From Bacillota bacterium (GTDB lineage: Bacteria; Bacillota; Desulfotomaculia; Desulfotomaculales; VENG01), in the NCBI GenBank assembly GCA_009711705.1, contig VENG01000007.1:124001-188000 (forward strand): a stretch of DNA of 64,000 bases. The letters are read 5' to 3'. Made by a program: the position numbers and the translations under genes. The notes beneath the pieces are model-generated. The model did not search any database. It worked only from the letters and a program-made list of their open reading frames with translations, and was not told the DNA's origin. Numbering within the stretch: position 1 is the stretch's first letter; every line of letters starts with the position of its first letter. Positions 44,368 to 53,491 of this stretch are shown in pieces.

Positions 44368-45977
44368 TTATTATCACCACTATTTCCTTCATCACCCCCA
44401 CTTTCCGGTTCATCCATTGTGTCACCCAGGGCCTCCATAATGGTTGTTTTTTCGGCCAGTATTTCTGCCATTTTGGCCTCCGGATTTTCAACCCCAAGCT
44501 CATCCATAGCCCCTTTCAACGATTGAAGCATGGTTGCTACCTTTTTAGTTTCCCGGTCAACTACCTCCGTTTCATTCTCAGGAATGGGCATTGTAGTCTT
44601 AACCTCAACCAAATCATCAATATCACCCAGGGTAATCTCGTTTAAGGCAGCCGCACTGATTAACTTGCTGTCATAATGCTGCCTGGTATCATATTTATTA
44701 AGTAAATACAAAGCCTTTCCTAACAGCCTCTGGAGGCGAGGTTTCCAGGTGATCATATGCCGGTTGGTGGCAGATATTATTGAGCCATATAATAGCTTGA
44801 TAGCAAAGCCTGACAATTGCCCCAATCCCTTTACTTGCTCCGGGCTAATATTGGGCACATCAGAAAGCCGGTGCATCAAACTCATTATCTGCTCCAGGTG
44901 CTCTTTTAAGGCTTCTTTGTATTCAAACTTGTGCTCAAGCATTTTGGCGTCAGCATCCGTTTCTCCATCGCTGTTTAACTCCCAAAGAGCATTAGGTGCA
45001 ACCTGTAAGGGCTCGGCAGCACCCTCTCTAATTTCATCCTCTGTGGGCAATACAGCATTAACAATCACCTTAATGGCAAACATGCCAAAACGCAGGGAAT
45101 CAGCATTGTCGCTGATTTTTCGCTCCACCTCGTCATTAAGCCCGGAAAGCACATCAACCATTGACCGCCCTTCTGTTTCACCGGTAAGGCCCCCACGGTT
45201 GAATATTTCTTCAGGCATAAACGGTATACCCAGGTCATTGGGAGCCACCGTCTGCTCTTTTAACTTAAGCTGGGTATCATATAGCCCCTCTTCCATCCAG
45301 CAAGAGCCTTCCTGCATCCAGTAGGTTTGCTTCCAAATGGTTTTGTCATCCACAAACGCAGTGAAATGAATTTTCTCCAGCACGTCGACATCATCAGCGG
45401 AATAAACGGGCCAATATTCCAGGCGCGGCCGCCAGATAATACGCAGTCCCATATTGGCATCATAATGGAGCTTGGCGCACACTCCGCCGCCGATAAAGTG
45501 ATCAGTTGCTGCCTTAAGCAGTTTCTCCGACATAAGATTTTGCTTTATTACCTGGTAAAGTAACTTCTCCCTGGCCGCGGCTTTTCGGTCCTCAGCTTTT
45601 TGTTTTTCACTCGGCTCATAACCTGGCTTTAGCATTTCCGCCGGGTCGTCAATTTGCTCTGCCGGGCAAGCCAGGCCAATAGGATGCTCAAACATAAAAG
45701 CCGCCAGGCGGTCTATAAACCAGGCGGTTAGATTTGCGGTAACCATAGTTGGTAGGTAGTCAAGGTTGTTCTGAGCTTTTAAATCTTCTGGTTTTAGTTC
45801 TACCCCACGTTTATCAACCCAATGTTTGCCGTCATAGTGGCGGTACCATTCAATCAGTTTATTAACCAGCTCCAAGCCTTCTTGACCAAGATACTGGTAT
45901 TGCAAGGCCGTATTAGGGTCCTGGTAGGCCAGGCGGGGAAATGCTGTTAAATCTCTTTTCCTTGTGGTGGTAGCCAT
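44364..45977 (-). CDS. Portal protein (SPP1 gp6-like)
   Basis: 537 aa from ATG 45977 (GAGGTG upstream). It shows the portal order: LVNKLIEWYRHYDGKHWVD, a wing region, NRGGLTGETEGRSMVDVLSG, then the stem/crown (LEQIMSLMHRLSDVPNISPE, GQLSGFAIKLLYG). It forms the dodecameric vertex through which DNA is packed. Confidence 0.87.
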   Translation of the reverse strand: MATTTRKRDLTAFPRLAYQDPNTALQYQYLGQEGLELVNKLIEWYRHYDGKHWVDKRGVELKPEDLKAQNNLDYLPTMVTANLTAWFIDRLAAFMFEHPIGLACPAEQIDDPAEMLKPGYEPSEKQKAEDRKAAAREKLLYQVIKQNLMSEKLLKAATDHFIGGGVCAKLHYDANMGLRIIWRPRLEYWPVYSADDVDVLEKIHFTAFVDDKTIWKQTYWMQEGSCWMEEGLYDTQLKLKEQTVAPNDLGIPFMPEEIFNRGGLTGETEGRSMVDVLSGLNDEVERKISDNADSLRFGMFAIKVIVNAVLPTEDEIREGAAEPLQVAPNALWELNSDGETDADAKMLEHKFEYKEALKEHLEQIMSLMHRLSDVPNISPEQVKGLGQLSGFAIKLLYGSIISATNRHMITWKPRLQRLLGKALYLLNKYDTRQHYDSKLISAAALNEITLGDIDDLVEVKTTMPIPENETEVVDRETKKVATMLQSLKGAMDELGVENPEAKMAEILAEKTTIMEALGDTMDEPESGGDEGNSGDNK

Positions 45978-45982
45978 AATTA

Positions 45983-47275
45983 TCACCTCATACCACGGCG
46001 GGCTGTTTTTGCCTTGGCTTGTCTCTTCCCGAATCTCGTATATATGAAATACCTATTGCGGTCCATAGCGTGGTCACTTTGTTTAACCGGCTTATCTTCG
46101 CCTTTCTCCTGGGCCTTCTCATCCCACACATAGGAGGCGAACTCTTTTCTGGTATCCATGCAGCTGCGGTCGATAAAGAATCGCCCTGTGTTTAAAAACT
46201 TTGCCACTAAACGAATACCGTTAATAACATTATTGTCGGCATCCCTAACCTGGTTAAAACCTTTATTCTTTAATTCGGTCTTAAAACTAGATGCTGACGG
46301 GTCCAAATAAATATTCCTTGGAACGATATCTCCAAGGAATTCAATAAAATCTTGTGCAAATTCTCCATCTGTTTTCTGACGCCCGGTCTTTTTGGCATCA
46401 TAGTAATACTCTTTTATCAGGTACACCTTATTGCCGGTAATACCGTAAAGCCCAAATGTCATAACCGTAGCTGTGGCATAGTCAATTGCAACACCATATT
46501 CCCGGTGCTCTTCTGGGCAATCTATTACATGCTCTTCATCGCTGAACATATCATAAATAATTCCCTCAGCGAGCACCCAAAGGCCAAGAATAAAACGCTT
46601 ATAAAACACCCCGCTATACATGCGCTCAAACCGCTGCCTAATTTTTTTGGACAACGATAAATTGTCCCTCATGGTGAAATGTAGGTGCAGGGCATTTTTC
46701 TCTTTTAGTTTATCCAGCCAATCAAGCTTAAACCAGTGATAAGGTCCTCCAGGGTTGCAGTTGAACCACAGTTTTGATCCATTCACCGAACATCTGGCAG
46801 TTGCCTGATTTACAAAACTCTCAGGCATGAGCGCAACTTCGTCAAACAACATACCAGCCAGTGTGATACCTTGAATCAGGTCCTGGCTGCGCTCATCCTT
46901 ACCACCAAATATGTAAAAGTAGTTGGTTATTCCGTTTTTGCTTATAGTTAAGTAGTTGTCCGAAGACCGATTATCTTTAACTTTATAGCCCCGGCCTTTT
47001 AGCATGCGCTTTAAGGGAGTGACTACGTTACGCCGAAAAGCACCAATAGTTTTTCCGGCCATGCCCAGATTTTCTTGATCAAAAGTGTCTGTAGCCCACA
47101 TGACATAAGATAAGGCCATGGCTACTGTCTTACCAGCCCGGACAGAGCCATCACAGATGATAGCGTCTTTTTCTTTGTGTGGACTGCCATTCATCCACCA
47201 GGTAAGAACCTGCTTTTGTTTTTTCGAAAAAGGTTTAAATTTAAAAGGAGCGATTTTAAGCTTCGCCATCATCAT
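45983..47275 (-). CDS. terL: Terminase large subunit (PBSX type)
   Basis: About 430 aa; ATG 47275 or 47269 both fit, overlapping the small subunit gene. The ATPase has CDGSVRAGKTV (Walker A-like) and LAGMLFDEVALMP (Walker B). The C-terminal RNase H-like nuclease shows YGVAIDYATA and YLDPSASS. It translocates and cuts phage DNA during packaging. Confidence 0.9.
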   Translation of the reverse strand: MMMAKLKIAPFKFKPFSKKQKQVLTWWMNGSPHKEKDAIICDGSVRAGKTVAMALSYVMWATDTFDQENLGMAGKTIGAFRRNVVTPLKRMLKGRGYKVKDNRSSDNYLTISKNGITNYFYIFGGKDERSQDLIQGITLAGMLFDEVALMPESFVNQATARCSVNGSKLWFNCNPGGPYHWFKLDWLDKLKEKNALHLHFTMRDNLSLSKKIRQRFERMYSGVFYKRFILGLWVLAEGIIYDMFSDEEHVIDCPEEHREYGVAIDYATATVMTFGLYGITGNKVYLIKEYYYDAKKTGRQKTDGEFAQDFIEFLGDIVPRNIYLDPSASSFKTELKNKGFNQVRDADNNVINGIRLVAKFLNTGRFFIDRSCMDTRKEFASYVWDEKAQEKGEDKPVKQSDHAMDRNRYFIYTRFGKRQAKAKTARRGMR

Positions 47276-48380
47276 CGCCCCAAACTTCGTCAACCTCGCC
47301 CTTTAACGCCTCCATGAAGCCGTCATCTTCAGTTGGCTCATCCTCGCCCTTCACTTTGGCAATGTCAGCTCTAAGTTTTTCAAGCCGCAGCCGGTGTTCT
47401 TCACTTAATACACCATTGAGCAGCATTCGGTGTTTCATATCTATGGCTTTTATCAGCTTGTCCTGCACCCGGGTAAGTGCTTCTTCCAGGTTTAAGATGT
47501 CCTCAATGGGCCTGTATTCTGTCTCTTCCAATTCAGTCACAACCAGCTGCGTTTTAGGTACCTTTACTACTTTTGTATCGCCTAACTTTTCATCATAAAT
47601 TTGGACCGGCTCATTGGTTGATTTCCGCTCCTGCAGTACCCGGCGCTGCTTCTCCGTTAACCCATTTTTAATGTCCTGGATCCGCTTCATCATTCGCCTT
47701 TCACGAATGGACAGAGAACGGATCTTATCATCAATCTGAGCCAGCGGATCAGTCGGTATTTGGCCAAGCAGTTCCTTTTCATCATCGTCAAGAGCATCCA
47801 GCCAAATAGTTTCATATTCACCGGTTTTTAAAGCGTTCTTGCTCCCCGGCTGCCCCCCGCTTCCAGGTGCTCCACCATGATTCCAACACACTTCTTTCCC
47901 CCGCTCAACGGGGTTATTGCATTTTTTACCGTTACGAACAGCCTTACAAATAGTCTCCGGATCCGGGTCACTAAGAATAGCCCGGCGCTCCCGGCGAAGT
48001 TTCCCTAACTCTTTTATTTCCTCCTGGCTTAGCTCCTCAAAAGGAATCTTTTTTAGCTCGTCCAGGCGGTCTTCTATCTGAACTAAATAAGCCTGAAGCT
48101 TTTCTTCAGGCCAATCCAAAAACTGTTTTCTAAGTTTCTGCCAGGAATGTTGTTTTTGAGGGGCCTTATTATTTTGTGTTTTTTTGTGTTCTTTTTTTGT
48201 GTTATTTTGTGTTGTTTTTGCATCCTGTTTTTCTGACTCAGCCTGAACCTTTTTGAAGGCGGTCCGGGTTTGATTTGGATTAAGATCTTTTTTCCTGGCA
48301 AACTCGGCTACACTTTTATAACGTCCCTGACAATACTCAAGGTAAAGGTTTTTCCAGTTGTATTTTGCCGCTCGGCCCAT
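47256..48380 (-). CDS. terS: Terminase small subunit
   Basis: 374 aa from ATG 48380, longer than usual. The N-terminal helix-turn-helix (KSVAEFARKKDLNPNQTRTAF) should bind the packaging site. A Cys/His segment (CKAVRNGKKCNNP, CWNHGG) may hold zinc, and the C-terminal half is coiled coil. It overlaps the large subunit by 20 nt. Confidence 0.8.
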   Translation of the reverse strand: MGRAAKYNWKNLYLEYCQGRYKSVAEFARKKDLNPNQTRTAFKKVQAESEKQDAKTTQNNTKKEHKKTQNNKAPQKQHSWQKLRKQFLDWPEEKLQAYLVQIEDRLDELKKIPFEELSQEEIKELGKLRRERRAILSDPDPETICKAVRNGKKCNNPVERGKEVCWNHGGAPGSGGQPGSKNALKTGEYETIWLDALDDDEKELLGQIPTDPLAQIDDKIRSLSIRERRMMKRIQDIKNGLTEKQRRVLQERKSTNEPVQIYDEKLGDTKVVKVPKTQLVVTELEETEYRPIEDILNLEEALTRVQDKLIKAIDMKHRMLLNGVLSEEHRLRLEKLRADIAKVKGEDEPTEDDGFMEALKGEVDEVWGDDDGEA

Positions 48381-48411
48381 CACCTCACCTTCTTTACTGT
48401 CGGTCTATAGT

Positions 48412-48663
48412 TTAATCCAATTCGTCCTTCTGCAGCTTTATGTCCAGCTCCACAAGCTTACGTAAGTCGTCCACGGTTTCTATTTTTATTCTCCCGCTTT
48501 GGAAGTCCTTAACCCACTGGGCAATTCCAGCCTGGATTATTTGGCGGTACTTTGCTTTAGACTGTAGAATACTGGTTATCACTTCCACCTCATGTTCAAG
48601 TAACTTCTCATTGTCACCCATGGAACATTTGTTTGATTTTTCTATTGTAAGCACCCCCGACAT
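48412..48663 (-). CDS. Small phage protein before terminase
   Basis: 83 aa. Helical, with KYRQIIQAGIAQWVKDFQSG and ETVDDLRKLVELDIKLQ. The start is uncertain (no strong ribosome site; internal ATG at 48621). Possibly part of the terminase unit. Confidence 0.5.
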   Translation of the reverse strand: MSGVLTIEKSNKCSMGDNEKLLEHEVEVITSILQSKAKYRQIIQAGIAQWVKDFQSGRIKIETVDDLRKLVELDIKLQKDELD

Positions 48664-48678
48664 TCGGTAGAATTATAG

Positions 48679-48782
48679 TTGAGATAGTGACTACCACCGG
48701 CCAACAACCGTTTGAGTCACTATCTCAAAAGCCAGGGGTGCAGCCCTGGTCATGATAGGAGGGCGTTGCCGCGCCCTCCTAT
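48679..48782. repeat. Three inverted repeats upstream of the terminase genes
   Basis: A perfect 14-bp inverted repeat, TTGAGATAGTGACT/AGTCACTATCTCAA (48679-48692, 48715-48728), is followed by CCAGGG/CCCTGG (48732-48749) and by an 11-bp stem AGGAGGGCG-type hairpin (48755-48782). The last may terminate the methylase gene. The 14-bp repeat is not followed by T runs and lies where many phages have a pac or cos site. Confidence 0.5.
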
Positions 48783-48799
48783 TTATTTTGTGTGAACAT

Positions 48800-50104
48800 C
48801 TAAGACACAAGAACCGGCTCAATGCCGGTTGCCTCATAAAACCTTTTCTTTATTACATCACAGAACACGGGATCGAGTTCCATTGTCATGCATGCCCGCT
48901 GCATCTGTTCGCAGGTCATTAGCGTGGAACCGCTCCCGCCAAATAAGTCTACAACAAGGTCACCCTGCCGGCTGCTGTTACCTACGGGAATAGCCAATAG
49001 GTCTAAGGGCTTTTGTGTTGGGTGCACGTATTTATTAACATTTCCCCGGGAAACTTCCCACACCGTTACCGGCTCCGGATTTTCAACCGGTAGCCCTGCC
49101 TTCCATACGGTGGTCTGTTTCCTGTCCCCATACCAAGCCGGGGCTTTTCCTTTCAGAAAGGCGTAAAAAACCGGTTCATGTTTATATTTGTATTGGGCAA
49201 AGCCAAACGTGGTAGCATTTTTCACCCAAACACATTGGGCCCGGGTTACTATGCCAGCAGCATTCATACTGTCCTCGAATTCCCTCTGATATGAGGATGG
49301 ATGAAATATATAAATGGCAGCCTTGGGGTCCATAACCTCTGCATACCTGGCAAACACCTTATCAAGAAACTTTTTAAACTCTTCTGCCGGCATATCGTCA
49401 TTAAGTATATTCTCCCGACCGTCAGAGGACAGCCGTTCAGATAGACTTTCTACGGCCACGTTGTAAGGAGGATCGGTAACAACCAACGCCGCCTTATTCC
49501 CTTGCATAAGACGGTAAACATCTGCCTTTTTGGTGGCGTCCCCACACATAAGAAAATGACGCCCTAAGCGCCACAACTCACCATACTTGGTTTCCGGCTC
49601 TGTGATCTCGTCCAGGGCATCCTGTACATCGAAATCATCGTCATTAACTGGAGGATCTATCTCTGTATCCTCAACGCCAATTAAGTCTTTAATTTGCTCC
49701 TCGTCGAACCCAGTTAGATCAAGGTCAAAGTCCCCGTCATTGAGCTCCTGCAGAAGCTCCTTTAATTTATCTTCGTCAATCTCGGCCAGTTCTGCAATGC
49801 GGTTATCAGCAACCAGGTCGGCCCATTCCTCGGCTTCGCTATCATAATCCTGACGGTCAATGGGCACCTGGTCCAACCCGAGAAGTTGGGCAGCCATCAG
49901 GCGCCCGTGGCCACGAACAACAAAACCGCTTCTATTCGAAACGGTTATTGGAGCGCGCCAGCCTTGGTTTTTTATTATTTTGGCTAGCAATTGTATTTGG
50001 TTTTCCGGGTGCTGGTTTGGGTTACGGGGGTTAGGAACAAGCGATGCAATGTCCCTAATCTCGTCATAGGCGCAATGTATTGGAATTTTACTTACAATTC
50101 GCAT
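48800..50104 (-). CDS. ParB-domain/DNA methyltransferase fusion
   Basis: 434 aa. Residues 10-100 are a ParB/Srx-type domain (LVPNPRNPNQHPENQI, VVRGHGRLMAAQLLG). Residues 175-430 are a beta-class N4/N6 amino-methyltransferase: DPPY motif IV at 211-214, HPTQKP, and VDLFGGSGSTL motif I near 377. Such fusions are common in Firmicute prophages near terminase and modify phage DNA. No cognate endonuclease is adjacent. Confidence 0.88.
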   Translation of the reverse strand: MRIVSKIPIHCAYDEIRDIASLVPNPRNPNQHPENQIQLLAKIIKNQGWRAPITVSNRSGFVVRGHGRLMAAQLLGLDQVPIDRQDYDSEAEEWADLVADNRIAELAEIDEDKLKELLQELNDGDFDLDLTGFDEEQIKDLIGVEDTEIDPPVNDDDFDVQDALDEITEPETKYGELWRLGRHFLMCGDATKKADVYRLMQGNKAALVVTDPPYNVAVESLSERLSSDGRENILNDDMPAEEFKKFLDKVFARYAEVMDPKAAIYIFHPSSYQREFEDSMNAAGIVTRAQCVWVKNATTFGFAQYKYKHEPVFYAFLKGKAPAWYGDRKQTTVWKAGLPVENPEPVTVWEVSRGNVNKYVHPTQKPLDLLAIPVGNSSRQGDLVVDLFGGSGSTLMTCEQMQRACMTMELDPVFCDVIKKRFYEATGIEPVLVS

Positions 50105-50159
50105 GATTCACCCCTCTCTCTTGCTGTTTTCGGTGCAAAAAGAAAAGAGCCCGGTGGGC

Positions 50160-50402
50160 TCAATCCGTTTCTTCGTCATAGACTCTTTTTAACTCATGTT
50201 CTCTTCCTGTTTCCCTATCCTTAGCAATGAAAGCTACAAAGATTCTTTTTTCATCAGTTCCTGGCTCATAACTTAAATCATAGATACTTGCACATTTACT
50301 ACAGGTGAGCATTAGTATTTCGTGTTTATTATCTTTTATAGGCTGCCTTAGGACAAATCCACACTCAGGACATTCGAATTCTGTTCTTTCAAAAGATATC
50401 AA
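50160..50402 (-). CDS. Zinc-ribbon phage protein
   Basis: 80 aa. CPECG and CSKC about 20 residues apart make a zinc ribbon; the rest is charged. Precedes the ParB-methylase gene. Confidence 0.55.
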   Translation of the reverse strand: MISFERTEFECPECGFVLRQPIKDNKHEILMLTCSKCASIYDLSYEPGTDEKRIFVAFIAKDRETGREHELKRVYDEETD

Positions 50403-50497
50403 AAATAATCTCCCCTTCTATCATTTCCCACAACCTTCGACGCAAGGGAGTTATCTCCTCCTGGCTTATTCCGACACGTTTTTCAAATGAATTTAGT

Positions 50498-50695
50498 TAT
50501 AATAAATTCGGGAGGAGGGATGTCCAATTATGGGACGTTTTAACTCTCCCGAGCTCAAATAGGTTACCTTGGCGAAAGTCAAGCCCTATTCTTTCCACCG
50601 GGCAAAGCCGCATCCGGGCTGTGGAAGCGTCGAGCCGTGGCGTGAGCTAATTCCGATGTGGGTAACCCAGGAGACGGCATTTCCTCCTGGTTTTT
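50498..50695 (+). ncRNA. Candidate structured noncoding RNA with promoter and terminator
   Basis: The plus strand has a TATAAT box (50498-50503), then CGGGAG/CTCCCG (50509-50514 with 50546-50551) enclosing GTCC/GGAC. A long-range stem GGTTACC/GGTAACC (50562-50568 with 50661-50667) encloses CTTGGC-GAAA-GTCAAG (50568-50583) and TTCCAC/GTGGAA (50593-50598 with 50621-50626). It ends with a terminator CCAGGAG/CTCCTGG plus TTTTT (50667-50695). No reading frame fits. I do not recognise an Rfam class. It is rightward, against the flanking genes. Confidence 0.6.
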
Positions 50696-50726
50696 CTCAT
50701 TCAAAGAAGAAAAGGGCCCTAGGCTC

Positions 50727-50954
50727 TTATTCATGAAAAAAAGATTTTCCTACAACCAACTTTTTAACCTTCTCTGTTATTTTTACATCCATCCCATCAA
50801 ATATTACATATCCTTGTTCTGCCATTGCTCTTAATTGCTGCTTAGCTTTGTCATCGCCAACTCTGTCACCGAAATAACTATAATGCAAAGGGCCTTGGAT
50901 ATTTAAACGAACAAGAAAATTTAGTTGTTCCTCTGGTAAACTTATGACAATCAT
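50727..50954 (-). CDS. Small phage protein
   Basis: 75 aa beginning IVISLPEEQLNFLVRLN, with GDRVGDDKAKQQLRAMAEQG. No family recognised; the start has GGGATG upstream. Confidence 0.5.
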   Translation of the reverse strand: MIVISLPEEQLNFLVRLNIQGPLHYSYFGDRVGDDKAKQQLRAMAEQGYVIFDGMDVKITEKVKKLVVGKSFFHE

Positions 50955-51105
50955 CCCTTTCCACCATTTTCCTAAAACATTCGACAGAAAGAGGCAGCTT
51001 CCTCTTGATTAATTCCGACATTATTTTTAATTTCTCGGCAATTACCCTATGATATAATTTTTAGTGCGTTAAGTTCGACATTAATTTATCTTAGGGGGTT
51101 ATATA

Positions 51106-51783
51106 TTGCATAATATGCTGCTATTAGAAGACATTTTAAATTACTACAAAAAAGAGTTAAGCAATTACAACCTAGTCTTCAAACATATTAAATATTGGTT
51201 TTACATTATTTTAATTTTAGAGGCCTTGTCTGGTTGTGTTACTCTATGGCTATTTTTTTATAAAAAATTCATACTACTCCCGGCAACTATAGTAATTTTT
51301 ATTGCACTGATGTATATTCTTAACGTAAAAGCAAAAAAAGTTATTGAAGAGAAGTACAACATACCGCAAAAGAGATTTCTGTGGGGTGATAACCAATTTT
51401 TTAAGTTTAAGGTGTCTAAATTGGAAAAATACCTAAATCAAAATAATATTACATCACAAGAGCAGCTGAAAACCATCGCGGAATTATTTCGAAAACGCGC
51501 CCGCGAGAGAAAGATCCCTAATATTATTTTACCAGGTGCTCTCATTTCTTTCTTTGTACCTATTTGGAATCAGTTTCTTAGTTGGTTATATAACAATGAA
51601 GTAATTACATTTGAAGATGCCTTATTAATATTATTATTATTTTTACTCACCATAATTTCCATAGCAATACCTTTAATTCAGGTAAGATCCACTATTTTAG
51701 ACATTTTAAATCATAACTCCAATTTAATGAAAGGATTAGCTGATATCATGGATGAACTTTCTTTTCAAAAGAAACTAAATTAA
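51106..51783 (+). CDS. AT-rich membrane protein, single rightward gene
   Basis: 225 aa from TTG 51106 behind TTAGGGGG. Four hydrophobic helices (about 28-50, 55-75, 140-160, 170-195) are separated by a basic cytoplasmic-type stretch (WGDNQFFKFKVSKLEKYLN, FRKRARERKIPN). AT-rich and on the opposite strand to the phage genes, with its own -10 (TATAAT near 51053). It looks like a moron; superinfection exclusion is one possibility. Confidence 0.6.
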   Translation: MHNMLLLEDILNYYKKELSNYNLVFKHIKYWFYIILILEALSGCVTLWLFFYKKFILLPATIVIFIALMYILNVKAKKVIEEKYNIPQKRFLWGDNQFFKFKVSKLEKYLNQNNITSQEQLKTIAELFRKRARERKIPNIILPGALISFFVPIWNQFLSWLYNNEVITFEDALLILLLFLLTIISIAIPLIQVRSTILDILNHNSNLMKGLADIMDELSFQKKLN

Positions 51784-52241
51784 ATTACCCCTTCATTTAT
51801 AGTTTGCTTTCGTAAGACAAGATTAATTTTTTTCTCTGCCCTACGCACAAAAAGTTGAACACTTCCTTTTTTACAACCCATCAGTTCCGCTGCCTGAGAA
51901 AACGAATAACATTGCCCTCTGACCAATTGAAAAGCCTGCCGCTCCCTATCAGTCAAATTAGACATCAGCACTTCCAATAACTCCACCATCCACTTAGGGG
52001 CTGAATCAACAGGAGCTCTATTACTAACATATTTGGACATCTCCAGCGGATCAACAGACACCTCTCTTTTCTCCTTCGCCCACCGGGATACATTCCACTT
52101 GGTGCCCGGTATCCTCCCCGTCTCCATGATCCCTATAGCCCACTGAGTGTCAGACACCATGCTGCTGTATCCCATCGGCACAGCCTTGGCAGTGCGCAAA
52201 AGCCTAAGTGATTTTTTATACTCCCTGATTAACTCCTGCAC
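51780..52241 (-). CDS. Sigma-70 region 4-like late regulator
   Basis: 153 aa. The C-terminal half is a sigma region 4 helix-turn-helix (LTDRERQAFQLVRGQCYSFS, QAAELMGCKKGSVQLFVRRAE). Place and size match ArpU/RinA-type activators of late phage genes. It should switch on the packaging and structural genes lying downstream. Confidence 0.7.
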   Translation of the reverse strand: MQELIREYKKSLRLLRTAKAVPMGYSSMVSDTQWAIGIMETGRIPGTKWNVSRWAKEKREVSVDPLEMSKYVSNRAPVDSAPKWMVELLEVLMSNLTDRERQAFQLVRGQCYSFSQAAELMGCKKGSVQLFVRRAEKKINLVLRKQTINEGVI

Positions 52242-52288
52242 GATGATCCACCCCCATAAGAATGTAAAAGAGGCCTAAGCTCGTAAGC

Positions 52289-52456
52289 TCAGGCCTCTCG
52301 TTTATTCGAGTCAGCCCTCCAACCCTTTATAATTTGCCCGGAGACTACTTTGCCGTCCTGAATCTTTAGCACAATCTGCCCGTGCTGCAGTCTCTCTATC
52401 TCAGCCGCCTGGCTCCTGATCTCGGTCACCAGTTGGCTGGTTAGCTTATCTCTCAT
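52289..52456 (-). CDS. DUF2292/YezD-like small protein
   Basis: 55 aa from ATG 52456 (AGGGGAG upstream). The segment IERLQHGQIVLKIQDGKVV is the YezD/DUF2292 signature. Its end overlaps a GAGGCCT hairpin. Function unknown. Confidence 0.6.
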   Translation of the reverse strand: MRDKLTSQLVTEIRSQAAEIERLQHGQIVLKIQDGKVVSGQIIKGWRADSNKREA

Positions 52457-52474
52457 ATGTTCACTCCCCTGGTG

Positions 52475-52999
52475 TTAGTTATTCTTTAACATCTTCACAT
52501 ACCAAACATTATCAATGTCATCATCGGTTATGTCTTTGAGATCGTTTTCATCCTTGATCTTTCCCCACCAACTACCGCAACCGTAAATAATCTTTTTTAT
52601 CTCAGGTACAAATATGGCAGGGTTGTGCATCCTCCCAACACTTAAAACCTTCGTATCTCTATTAAGTGAAGCGTGTAAACCTATATCAATATCGCCTAAA
52701 TAAATGCCTAGAAAGGTTTTATTCTGATATTCTTCAGCGCACGGGCGCACCTTAATTAAATCCCCCGTTTTACAACCCAGACCTTGACTAATAGCAGGTT
52801 CTTTGCTTAGTTCAATACCATTAATGGTTAATGGATATTCAATATACTTTGAATCAAACTTATCACACTCAATTTTAAAGTTTTCTATATCTTTAACCTG
52901 CTTCAAATCGGTAACTCCTTTTATGCACTCATAGTACATACCGGATAAACTTTTATCGAATTTAATATCCATATTTCTACATCTATCACATTTAGCCAT
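52475..52999 (-). CDS. Unknown phage protein with N-terminal Cys cluster
   Basis: 174 aa. Opens AKCDRCRNMDIKF, with further Cys near 25 and 45 that may complete a zinc site; the remainder is mixed alpha/beta (GIYLGDIDIGLHASLNRDT). No family recognised. Confidence 0.55.
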   Translation of the reverse strand: MAKCDRCRNMDIKFDKSLSGMYYECIKGVTDLKQVKDIENFKIECDKFDSKYIEYPLTINGIELSKEPAISQGLGCKTGDLIKVRPCAEEYQNKTFLGIYLGDIDIGLHASLNRDTKVLSVGRMHNPAIFVPEIKKIIYGCGSWWGKIKDENDLKDITDDDIDNVWYVKMLKNN

Positions 53000-53003
53000 T
53001 AAA

Positions 53004-53294
53004 TCACGCCCCCAACTTTAAATCTAATCTCCTGCGCCTAAACAGGAACGTAACCACATTCCATTGATCACCAGAGAACATAAGAACAGCATCCATTTGA
53101 AGGTTGACCGTGATCCGTGTTTCCAGCTTCACACCTTTGACGATCTTATCATTGAGATTGTCTCTTATTTGCCGTCTCAGTTTTTTAAGCGTTAAAGGGT
53201 CGAATCTTAGTAACTTCATCCGCTCACAATATCGCTCGTAACCGTGCTTGGTGATGTAAACATCATAGTTGCGCGGTTTTATCGGCTTAGCCAT
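53004..53294 (-). CDS. Small basic phage protein
   Basis: 96 aa. YITKHGYERYCERM and a later VTFLFRRRRLDLKLG give a strongly basic protein resembling small toxin-fold or nucleic-acid-binding proteins; no family assigned. Confidence 0.5.
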   Translation of the reverse strand: MAKPIKPRNYDVYITKHGYERYCERMKLLRFDPLTLKKLRRQIRDNLNDKIVKGVKLETRITVNLQMDAVLMFSGDQWNVVTFLFRRRRLDLKLGA

Positions 53295-53355
53295 CCCCTT
53301 CCACCTCCTGCCCCCGGCAGCCTGGGTGCAGGTTTGCCCGGGCGTAAGGTGTGAT

Positions 53356-53487
53356 TTACTTACCGATCCGCAGGCCGGTGGGGGGGTGATGGGGTTTCAT
53401 CGATTCCAATCTTATTTCCCGCCGCTCTCTTTCGGCAGCCGCCATCATTGCTTCCAGTTCAGCGATCTCTTTCCAAATATCCATCAT
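53356..53487 (-). CDS. Tiny coiled-coil phage protein
   Basis: 43 aa from ATG 53487 behind GGGGGCG. One helix (IWKEIAELEAMMAAAERERR). Coding supported by the ribosome site and tight packing with neighbours. Confidence 0.45.
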   Translation of the reverse strand: MMDIWKEIAELEAMMAAAERERREIRLESMKPHHPPTGLRIGK

Positions 53488-53491
53488 GTAA

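Noticed and set aside
50559..50672. Known c-di-GMP, cobalamin or ydaO riboswitch in the structured RNA
   Set aside because: Consensus blocks of these classes do not match and no gene follows on the same strand within 400 bp.
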